This document shows positions 43,557 to 51,117 of a DNA stretch of 56,145 nucleotides, one piece after another; within the stretch, counting starts at the first letter, position 1, and every line of letters starts with the position of its first letter. The notes below the pieces were generated by a model. It saw nothing but the letters and a program-made list of their open reading frames with translations, searched no databases and was not told where the DNA came from. The position numbers and the translations under genes are program-made. Location of the stretch: assembly GCA_022264855.1 (NCBI GenBank), contig JABYQU010000091.1, forward strand, positions 1 to 56,145, written 5' to 3'. Origin of the DNA: Lenzites betulinus. Its lineage: Eukaryota > Basidiomycota > Agaricomycetes > Polyporales > Polyporaceae.

Positions 43557-46500
43557 ATGACGCAATCCACTAAGGTGGAGCCCTCCCGCACGCGTCATGC
43601 GCTCTCAGAGTCGAGTATGGAAAGGGGAGGGGACGGCAAGGAAGCCGTAGACATTCCAATTCGACATCAAGGACGGGCAAAAAATAGCTCAATGCCTGTA
43701 ATCATGGAAGAGATGCCGCCTTCGGTGCATTCGTCGGAACACCGGCTAAAAGTAGCCAAGGAGGAGAATCAGCGCCGAATAGGCCGAGTAATGGAACAAA
43801 TTGCTATAGGGCAATGGGAGGAGATACGAGACAAGAGTAGCCATATGGCTACGGTGGAGGATGACGAAGAAGCCGAGCTAGAGAAGCTCCGGGAGAAGTG
43901 GTATAAGGCCACGGAGGATATAATGCGGCCGCCGCCGGAGGAGCTGCCCCCATTCCGGGAGGTAGATCATAAGATACCACTCATCGATGAACATAAGACA
44001 TACAAGTATCACCTGCCAAGATGCGCAGAGTCTATAAAGACTGAGCTATTGGCCAAGATTAACAGATATGTGAAGGCAGGTTGGTGGAAGCCAGCTACCG
44101 TGCCGCAAGCGGCGCCGTTATTATGTGTAGCCAAGAAAGATGGCAAGCTAAGGACTGTCATTGACGCAAGACAGCGTAACGACAATACCGTTCATGATTT
44201 GACTCCGTTCCCGGATCAGGACCAAATCAGGATGGACGTAGCCCGAGCCAAATATCGCTCGAAGATCGATTTATCCGATGCGTATGAACAAGTTCGCATT
44301 ATTGCGTCGGATATCTGGAAAACTGCGTTCGCGACGCCCTTTGGGACGTTTGTGAGCGAAGTCATGCAACAAGGCGATACGAATGCGCCATCCACCTTCC
44401 AGAGACTAATGACCACGATATTTCGTGAGTTTATAGGCCGATTCGTACATGTGTATCTAGACGATATTTTCGTCTTTTCCAATACCAAGGCAGAACATGA
44501 AGAGCACTTGAAGCTCGTGTTTGATGCGCTCCGTAAAGCGAAGCTATACTTAAGTCGCAAAAAGTGCGATTTGTTTTCGAAGAGCTTAGACTGTCTCGGC
44601 CATCGGATTGATGACCGAGGGCTACATGCAGATACCGACAAAATGAGCCGTATCCGCCATTGGCGGACGCCTCGTACATATCACGACGTCCAACGATTCT
44701 TAGGACTAGTCAACTACTTGGCGCATTTCATGCCTGACGTTACTTCATACACTGCCCCGTTAGCGGACATGGTACATAATGACCGGCCGTTCATATGGCG
44801 GGCCTTACATGATAAATGCTTTGAATCGATCAAAGCCCTAGCATGTAAAGTGCCCATTCTACGGCCTATTGATCCTAATAAGCCAGAGCCAATATGGCTG
44901 ATTTGTGATGCCTCGCTGTATGGAGTAGGAGTGTTGTATGGTCAAGGCCAGGATTGGCAGACTTGCAGGCCTGCAGGGTTCATGTCAAAGAAATTGACGA
45001 GTGCACAAAGAGCCTATAGAACCTACGAGCAAGAAGCTCTCGCCATCCTAGAAGGACTACTCAAGTGGGAAGACAAGCTACTGGGACGGAAAATCCGTAT
45101 AGTGACCGACCATCGAGCCTTGGAACTTCTCAAGGGTGTTCCCCGGCCTAATAATAGGCAGATTCGTTGGTATGAGTACCTATCTCGATTCGACTATACG
45201 ATATCGTACATACCGGGTCACCTGAACAAGGTCGCAGACTGTTTGTCGAGGTATCATGAGGCCGATGGATCTCATGACTTGTTCGAGGAATACGAATATG
45301 TTAATGCCGACGCCAGGCTAGACCCTGATAGGGATGATTTGCCCCAGTCCCGAGTACTTGAACTAGGTGCCGGCCGTATAATTCGTCATACTGCCAAGAA
45401 AATGGCCATGATAGCGGAGGCAGAAGCAGCCCGTAAACTGAGAGAGCCCGTAGAAGCTCGGCAAGAAGAAGCGGCTGAGTACGCCTCGCATCAGCCCAGG
45501 CCAGTGGTGCGAGAAACGCAGGATGAGGAGGCCAATCCAACACTATCGGAATCACTGGCTAATGGGCCATCATTACGCCTGTATGTGGAGATGGAGGATG
45601 GGCTGATGGAAGCCATTCGGCGGGGTTATAGCCACGATGTCACGTTTCGGAAGATAGTGGAGAATCCGGACCACCACCGTAACTTCCGACAGCCCGATGG
45701 GCTAATATACACGAAAAATCGTGATTATGAAGAAGTGTTATGCCTTCCCCGAGTGTTATTCGGTCGCAGGATGATTCCTGAACTTATTTTAGACCGAGCT
45801 CATACAGCATTGGGCCATTTAGGACCGCAACGGACCGCGGAATACATCCGCAGATGGTTCTGGTGGCCTACTTTGAGGCGAGATGTGGATAAGTTCTGTA
45901 CCACCTGTGGTATTTGTCACATGGCTAAAGCATCGACTCAACGGCCTGCCGGGCTATTACACCATCTGCCGGTGCCCAGGCGGCCTTGGGAGTCTATTTC
46001 TATGGATTTCGTTGGGCCATTCCCGGTCGCGTTTGGTTGCGATTATATATGGGTAGTAGTGGATCGACTGACGTCGATGGTCCACTTGATACCCATCCGA
46101 ACAACGGATACTGCCGCCGAATTGGCGTTAATATATCTCCGAGAAGTTGTGCGGCTGCATGGGCTGCCGGAATCTATTGTCTCGGACCGAGACAGTAAAT
46201 TCACGTCCAAGTTTTGGCGAGAACTTCATAGACTAATGGGAGCAAAACTGCTCATGTCTACTGCGTTCCATCCTCAGACCGATGGATTAAGCGAGCGAAC
46301 TATCCGCTCAGTAACACAGATATTGCGTGCAACCGTGGCGCCAGATCAGCTGGATTGGTACCAGAAATTGCCACTGGTAGAGTTTGCATTGAACTCGGCG
46401 TCAAGCGCTACTACCAAGTTTGCTCCATTTGAGCTCAACTACGGATACTTGCCTCGGACCATGAATGGTATCAATACTAACTCGCACTTCGCGGGTGTAC

Positions 46501-47096
46501 GGGAATTCGCCGTAAGGGCCCGAGCCAATGTGGAAGCGGCTCATGATGCTATAATCGATGCAAGAGTGGCACAGACTCATTATGCAAATAAGCATAGGTC
46601 GGCGGAACCAATATACAAGGTGGGCGATCAAGCCTACCTATCCACAAAAAATCTATCGCTGCCCAAGGGCAGAGCTCGAAAGCTGGTGCCCAAATATATT
46701 GGGCCGTTCCGAATTACGGAAGCGTTTCCCGACACGTCTAGCTATACGCTGGAACTACCGCCTGAGATGAAGGCCAGAAGGATACATCCGCGATTCCATG
46801 CATCCTTACTCCGGCCTCACGAGCCCAATGACGATGCACTGTTTCCTCATCGTGAAGCCCGTGCGTTCTACGATATTGGGGAGGACGACAGCACAGAGTG
46901 GCTGGTGGACGAAATCATCGGCCACGAATGGCAGGGCAATAAGTGCCGATTTCACGTCCGTTGGACATTGGGCGATCATACCTGGGAACCATACGATAAC
47001 TGCAAAGACTTAGCGGCGCTCGATGGATATTGCCAGCTTATGGGCGTGGACAACTGGCAGTTACTGCCAAGGAAACCAAAAGCCCGCACGCCATAG
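43557..47096 (+). CDS. Pol polyprotein: reverse transcriptase, RNase H, integrase, chromodomain
   Basis: A 1179-residue polyprotein that copies and integrates the element. After an N-terminal acidic helical region come reverse transcriptase (KIDLSDAYEQVRI; active site Tyr300-Leu-Asp-Asp in VYLDDIFVFS; LGHRIDDRGL), RNase H (LICDASLYGVGVLYGQ), the integrase HHCC zinc unit (HTALGHLGPQ to FCTTCGICH), and the integrase core with Asp817, Asp877 and Glu913 in DD35E spacing. A GPY-type region follows (KYIGPFRITEAF). The C-terminal chromodomain, about 1110-1165, includes VDEIIGHEWQGNKCRFHVRW and TWEPYDNCKDL, which in this clade directs insertion to particular chromatin. The protease is absent because it lies in the upstream ORF. 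All catalytic residues are present. Confidence 0.97.
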   Translation: MTQSTKVEPSRTRHALSESSMERGGDGKEAVDIPIRHQGRAKNSSMPVIMEEMPPSVHSSEHRLKVAKEENQRRIGRVMEQIAIGQWEEIRDKSSHMATVEDDEEAELEKLREKWYKATEDIMRPPPEELPPFREVDHKIPLIDEHKTYKYHLPRCAESIKTELLAKINRYVKAGWWKPATVPQAAPLLCVAKKDGKLRTVIDARQRNDNTVHDLTPFPDQDQIRMDVARAKYRSKIDLSDAYEQVRIIASDIWKTAFATPFGTFVSEVMQQGDTNAPSTFQRLMTTIFREFIGRFVHVYLDDIFVFSNTKAEHEEHLKLVFDALRKAKLYLSRKKCDLFSKSLDCLGHRIDDRGLHADTDKMSRIRHWRTPRTYHDVQRFLGLVNYLAHFMPDVTSYTAPLADMVHNDRPFIWRALHDKCFESIKALACKVPILRPIDPNKPEPIWLICDASLYGVGVLYGQGQDWQTCRPAGFMSKKLTSAQRAYRTYEQEALAILEGLLKWEDKLLGRKIRIVTDHRALELLKGVPRPNNRQIRWYEYLSRFDYTISYIPGHLNKVADCLSRYHEADGSHDLFEEYEYVNADARLDPDRDDLPQSRVLELGAGRIIRHTAKKMAMIAEAEAARKLREPVEARQEEAAEYASHQPRPVVRETQDEEANPTLSESLANGPSLRLYVEMEDGLMEAIRRGYSHDVTFRKIVENPDHHRNFRQPDGLIYTKNRDYEEVLCLPRVLFGRRMIPELILDRAHTALGHLGPQRTAEYIRRWFWWPTLRRDVDKFCTTCGICHMAKASTQRPAGLLHHLPVPRRPWESISMDFVGPFPVAFGCDYIWVVVDRLTSMVHLIPIRTTDTAAELALIYLREVVRLHGLPESIVSDRDSKFTSKFWRELHRLMGAKLLMSTAFHPQTDGLSERTIRSVTQILRATVAPDQLDWYQKLPLVEFALNSASSATTKFAPFELNYGYLPRTMNGINTNSHFAGVREFAVRARANVEAAHDAIIDARVAQTHYANKHRSAEPIYKVGDQAYLSTKNLSLPKGRARKLVPKYIGPFRITEAFPDTSSYTLELPPEMKARRIHPRFHASLLRPHEPNDDALFPHREARAFYDIGEDDSTEWLVDEIIGHEWQGNKCRFHVRWTLGDHTWEPYDNCKDLAALDGYCQLMGVDNWQLLPRKPKARTP

Positions 47097-47191
47097 GGAC
47101 TAATGCATATTTGCACGAATTGGAAGGACTTGGGCGATGCTCGCCACGATAATTGACAAAAGAATATACGACGCGCCATGCCCGTGACTTG

Positions 47192-47372
47192 ACGCGTGAC
47201 GACGCGACGCGACGCGTAAGCGCCTTAGTGGTGGAATCTGAGATAGAGCGCTTCGTACTTCACCGCTAAGGGTCGACTACCCGTACAGCGTGAAGGCCGC
47301 GCCAGCAAGTCGTCGGCTGCCTCCTGCTCTCTCTCTACCTTCTTCCACCATCTGCTACATCTTACCGCGCAC
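47192..47372 (+). promoter_or_regulatory. Possible internal promoter upstream of ORF3
   Basis: In the 287 bp between pol and ORF3 there are two ACGCGT hexamers (47192-47197 and 47212-47217) joined by tandem GACGC units. A long C/T-rich stretch follows (about 47308-47365), ending shortly before the ORF3 ATG. ACGCGT is the MluI cell-cycle box bound by MBF in yeasts, and C/T-rich leaders mark transcription starts in filamentous fungi. Function here is inferred only. Confidence 0.35.
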
Positions 47373-47383
47373 CGAACAACACC

Positions 47384-49717
47384 ATGCCTGCCGACAACAC
47401 GAACCCCTCGGACGAGACTGGACCTCCTAACCCCGCCGAAATGGCGGTAGACAGCGCTTTGGCCAATACGGCTTTGAACGCGGCGACGCCGTCGACGGCA
47501 ATGATGCCGGTGTTTGGACAGTTCCCGCAACAAGCCCAGTTCACGGCCATGCAGCCTACATTCATGACGGGGATGGGCCAATCGGCACAGCAGGGCATAT
47601 ACCTGCAGCAGCCCCCGGTAGGCTATGGGTACGGGGCTGGAGGCCAATTTCGGCCGGGTCCTACGATGACTGGAGCAATGGGAGCGCCATCACAAATGGG
47701 AATGGCGCCCGGAATGCCGCCGCTGATGCCTCTAGCATCGTTATCATGGGCCGCAGTGCCCGGGCACCCATTGCTCGTGGCTCACACTGTTGGATGCGCT
47801 GTCTGCGCCGAGTTCATTCGGCACTACATGGCCGCGGCCAACGACGCGGCTTTCATAGAGGCCCAGACTACGGTACAAGGGGAGCTACAGGCTCGCTTCT
47901 GGCGCCACTTCGAAGAGCATGCTCGCTCTGAAGGGGGAAGGGCGAGGGAAGAGGCCGAGCGAGTAGCTCAAGAATTAGCGACGGCCAACGCTAGGATAGA
48001 GGAGTTGGAGGCGGCACGAGAACGAGAACAGGCGAGGAATCGCCGTCAGACAGCAGAAGACCGCGAGCTGTGGGAGCGATACCGCTCGGAGAGAAACACA
48101 GCGAGAGAACGCGTGAATGAGTTGGAGGACGAACGACGTCAAATGATGCGACAAATGGAAAGTATCCGTCCATCATCGGCATTGACTTCGGTGACTCATG
48201 GGTCGGGTTCGTCTGGGTATATACAGCGCGATCCTCGCGAAATGAGCCCACGGCGCGACCGCCAGGACTCAGGACATGGACGCATTCGGACCCCTCCTCG
48301 CCGAACACAGGATGATCGCCACGATGACTACCCTCAAGCGGGCCGGTCAAGCGACGTGCTCGACAAGTTTACGGCTTTCTCGGACGAGTCCGATGAGGAT
48401 GAAGTATACGATGTGGATCGGATCCGGAAGGTGTCCGACCGACAACGAGTCCGTCATGCCCGGCGCGACCAGCCGCCTCCACCTGCACCAGGAACTGGTC
48501 CGGCTTTCACCATGAATGGGCCGCACGCGCCAACAATCCGGATACCGGATGGCTGGCCCAGCAATATGCTGACTGTACCGGGGGAATCTGACGCAAGGTT
48601 GGCGTCGCATTGGTACAATTTCGTGCCTGTGACCACGGAGGATGCGAGAATGCTCATGAGCGCATCTCACGCCGATATGGGCGAGGCCCGTCATCGAATT
48701 CAACACCTCCTGGCCCAGATCGCGGCTAACCCGGCGCTGACGGGAGTGCAAGGGTTGCGAGTGCTGAACGAGCACTGGCGCAACCCTGATCGACGGTCCG
48801 CGCCCCTAGGGACAGCCCCTGCTCGTAGTTATGGACGTCGGGGATCCCCCCAATATACTCCACCGGGACTAGTCCCCACGTCTACCGCACACCTGCCGCC
48901 ACCCTCCCGCACGTGGACCGAACCGGCCAAGCCTCGTATCAACCAGCCTCGATTGGCCGACGCGGTGAGCCGCTGGATTGAATGGCTGTCGCTGCATCAG
49001 AGCCGTATCCCCGCGTGGATGGAGCGTGTGGACGGCACCATGGACGGGGCGCCTCGGGCCGAGAATGTAGAGCTGCATCTCATGATTCGCAGGCCCGTGG
49101 GCCGGGGTGTATCGGTCGACGACCGGGGTCGATGGATATCTCTGTCTCAGGAGTTGTTCTCCGTCCAGGGGCTGTATCGGCATATCGTTCAGCGAGGGAA
49201 CTACCCGCGGCAACCCGTATACTCCCCCGATGCTCGATTCGCAGGATCATACCGCGAGGGCGAGCTCACCCTGTTCCATGTCGCTCGATGGTACGCCAGT
49301 GCGGGCGTGGGGTACGATTTGGCCGATCGTGTACAGGTCTCCGCCTGGCGAGCTCGAGCGCTCTTTCACGGCCGTGATTACGCCGAGACACAGTACGTGT
49401 TCCCCGGGGTGAACGCGGTAGCCGACGTGCCTGCGGTACCTAATCTGTTCGAGCTGCAAACCGCTCATGCTCTTATCCCGCCTACAACCGCATTCTTGGC
49501 CACGCCGGCTCCGCCTGCCCCTATTCTCGGGCTGCCAGTAGGCAATGCCCCGGAGCCCCAGGACACCGAGATGACCGACGGTCCCGCCGCGGGGAGCTCT
49601 GACCAGGGACTCGCAGGTGGCGGCGTGGTCGCCGGGACCTCTCCCGCGGTGACTGGAGGATCGCAGTCCTCAGCAAGCACGCCGCTTGCTAACGCGGGTG
49701 ATCCCGCCTCATCGTAA
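47384..49717 (+). CDS. Third ORF of the chromovirus, unknown function
   Basis: A 777-residue protein encoded in sense after pol, in a different frame from pol. I do not recognise it. Residues 1-120 are low complexity, rich in Met, Pro, Gly and Gln. At 134-147 there is a possible zinc site, His134, Cys138, Cys141, His147 (HTVGCAVCAEFIRH). Residues about 160-260 are a long charged coiled coil (AREEAERVAQEL, ANARIEELEAARERE). A Ser/Arg/Asp-rich disordered stretch follows to about 400. The C-terminal third looks folded, with many Trp and aromatic residues (DAVSRWIEWLSLHQSRIPAW, VELHLMIRRPVGRG, YREGELTLFHVARWYASAG), then a Pro/Ala tail. No signal peptide or membrane segment is visible, so it is not envelope-like. 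The frame is fully open over 2.3 kb in a young element, which argues for a real protein. Confidence 0.85.
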   Translation: MPADNTNPSDETGPPNPAEMAVDSALANTALNAATPSTAMMPVFGQFPQQAQFTAMQPTFMTGMGQSAQQGIYLQQPPVGYGYGAGGQFRPGPTMTGAMGAPSQMGMAPGMPPLMPLASLSWAAVPGHPLLVAHTVGCAVCAEFIRHYMAAANDAAFIEAQTTVQGELQARFWRHFEEHARSEGGRAREEAERVAQELATANARIEELEAAREREQARNRRQTAEDRELWERYRSERNTARERVNELEDERRQMMRQMESIRPSSALTSVTHGSGSSGYIQRDPREMSPRRDRQDSGHGRIRTPPRRTQDDRHDDYPQAGRSSDVLDKFTAFSDESDEDEVYDVDRIRKVSDRQRVRHARRDQPPPPAPGTGPAFTMNGPHAPTIRIPDGWPSNMLTVPGESDARLASHWYNFVPVTTEDARMLMSASHADMGEARHRIQHLLAQIAANPALTGVQGLRVLNEHWRNPDRRSAPLGTAPARSYGRRGSPQYTPPGLVPTSTAHLPPPSRTWTEPAKPRINQPRLADAVSRWIEWLSLHQSRIPAWMERVDGTMDGAPRAENVELHLMIRRPVGRGVSVDDRGRWISLSQELFSVQGLYRHIVQRGNYPRQPVYSPDARFAGSYREGELTLFHVARWYASAGVGYDLADRVQVSAWRARALFHGRDYAETQYVFPGVNAVADVPAVPNLFELQTAHALIPPTTAFLATPAPPAPILGLPVGNAPEPQDTEMTDGPAAGSSDQGLAGGGVVAGTSPAVTGGSQSSASTPLANAGDPASS

Positions 49718-49775
49718 ATGGCCGCCGCTCGTATCCCGTTCTCTAACGCCGCCGTATGTCGCAGTTGGAATTATT

Positions 49776-50359
49776 CGACACACCTTGCCCAGTGTGTCGT
49801 CTTAGCATTGGGCCCGCGCTGCTTATATTCGCAGCCAGACATTGTAACTACCCGACTACAATGTCCAATCAAGGGTTATCGCTGCTCATATTCGCAGCAA
49901 CAAGGTCGTGTAGTTGCCCGACTACCTCGACTCAACTAAGGGCTCGCGCTGCCGATATTCGCAGCAAAGTGTTGTAGCTACCCGACTACAATACTCAATC
50001 AAGGGCAACTGTCGCTTATATTCGCGACCGTCACCAAATCCAGTAATGGATTAGACCGTGCTATTGAACTCTCCATATACCTACTACACACGCAGACTTG
50101 CTGCGCGGATTGAATTTATCGTTGGAGGCCAGCCAACTCATCAGGCATTTCTGGTCAATCGCCGCTTATATTCGCGGCCTGTATTATAAATGGGGCTAAT
50201 ATTGGCCCGAAGCTCAATCCCTTCGCTCGTTAGCATGAGTGCTAGACATTCACCCGCCTGTAATGATGATACTACCAGGGGTGCAGCCAACGTACGCTGG
50301 TTGGCTGATTGCCCTTGACCACCTAATATTAAAGCGCTATTGCTGCTCATATTTGCAGC
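49776..50359 (+). repeat. Array of alternating RNA-like hairpins with conserved loops
   Basis: Non-coding, between ORF3 and the 3' LTR. Type A hairpins have a 5-bp stem and an 8-nt loop near TTATATTC: 49818-49835, 49881-49898, 49948-49965, 50011-50028, 50161-50178, 50342-50359. Their stems read GCTGC/GCAGC, GTCGC/GCGAC or GCCGC/GCGGC, so changes are compensated. Type B hairpins alternate with them: 49776-49799, 49841-49862, 49910-49925, 49972-49991. Stem sequences are unrelated (CGACACAC/GTGTGTCG, ATTGTA/TACAAT, GTAGT/ACTAC, TTGTAG/CTACAA) while loops resemble CTACCCGA. A further perfect 8-bp stem with an 8-nt loop lies at 50284-50307. The first four A units repeat every 63-67 nt, with a CAATCAAGGG-like linker. 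Confidence 0.85.
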
Positions 50360-50393
50360 TTTTAACTATCATATTAGACCCCGTGTCAGGTCT

Positions 50394-50404
50394 AGGGGGG
50401 AGAG
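50394..50404 (+). other. Polypurine tract
   Basis: AGGGGGGAGAG lies directly before the 3' LTR, the expected plus-strand primer of reverse transcription. Confidence 0.85.
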
Positions 50405-50646
50405 TGTAAGGGACGCTCCGGTGGACTTAGCCCGAGGGCTGGTATTCGTTACCCGTAGAATAACTCATTCTATTATGTAATACGTAGTCGCGTACGGCGT
50501 CCGAGTATTCGGGACTCGGGCGCCTGGTGGGGCAAGTCTTTTGCCAACGCCCACCATCCTCACGGAGTACGCCGCCTAATAAAGGCCCGGACCAAGCTAC
50601 TTCGTTAGGAATTGGGCACGGTAAAAGCACCCACGTGAACTTAACA
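50405..50646 (+). repeat. 3' LTR
   Basis: 242 bp, identical to 40128-40369 except for one G-to-A difference in TTCGGGACTC. It starts directly after the polypurine tract and ends ACTTAACA. Confidence 0.97.
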
Positions 50647-51117
50647 GGTACCCATGTTGTATGCTGGACCCTGAACGTAACAGTGCCATATATAACATCC
50701 ACAGGAACCATCCTCAACCCAAACATAGCAGGCACCCGACATGCACGCTGTAATATGTACAGATAGGCATACAGCGACGGTGCACCAGGAGGCCTGGAGT
50801 GGATCTCGAGCTAGCTGATGGGTCACACAATGGCCCTACAGTGACGTCTCAGGGTATTGCATCCTTGCCCAGCGGTGTCCCGTTATGTAGTGCATGCCAC
50901 ACGGTGACCGACATGGCGACCTGCATGCATCGAGGCTAGCAGACTGCAGCGGCTAGGTTTCCTTTCCCAGAGCCTGCCGTCCCATTCGGGCGAACTGCTC
51001 ACGTGCGTTCAATTCCTCTACACAAGTTTTCCACATACCCTCTCACCGTTGCTTTAAACTCCTCGTGTCCAGCTACACATCTGCCGACGTTCTACACCGT
51101 GACGGCCGCCTGCCAGC
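50647..51117. other. Flank between retrotransposon and alpha-kinase pseudogene
   Basis: No gene seen. Probably the former promoter region of the alpha-kinase gene. The first five bases (GGTAC) do not match the five bases before the 5' LTR. Confidence 0.5.

Larger units (their letters stand above)
40128..50646 (+). mobile_element. Ty3/Gypsy LTR retrotransposon (chromovirus) with an extra third ORF
   Basis: Complete element of 10,519 bp. The 242-bp LTRs start TGT and end ACA. Order: 5' LTR, gag-protease ORF, pol ORF with reverse transcriptase, RNase H, integrase and chromodomain, a third sense ORF of 777 codons, a hairpin-rich non-coding stretch, a polypurine tract, 3' LTR. I saw no frameshift or internal stop other than the UAG between gag-pro and pol. 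The LTRs differ at one base, so the insertion is recent. The 5-bp flanks are not the same (ATGCT left, GGTAC right), so no target duplication is visible. No tRNA-like primer site with TGG follows the 5' LTR; a self-priming mechanism is possible. Confidence 0.95.

Noticed and set aside
47384..49717. ORF3 as an envelope protein
   Set aside because: No signal peptide, no transmembrane helix and no cleavage site; the sequence is a soluble coiled-coil protein.
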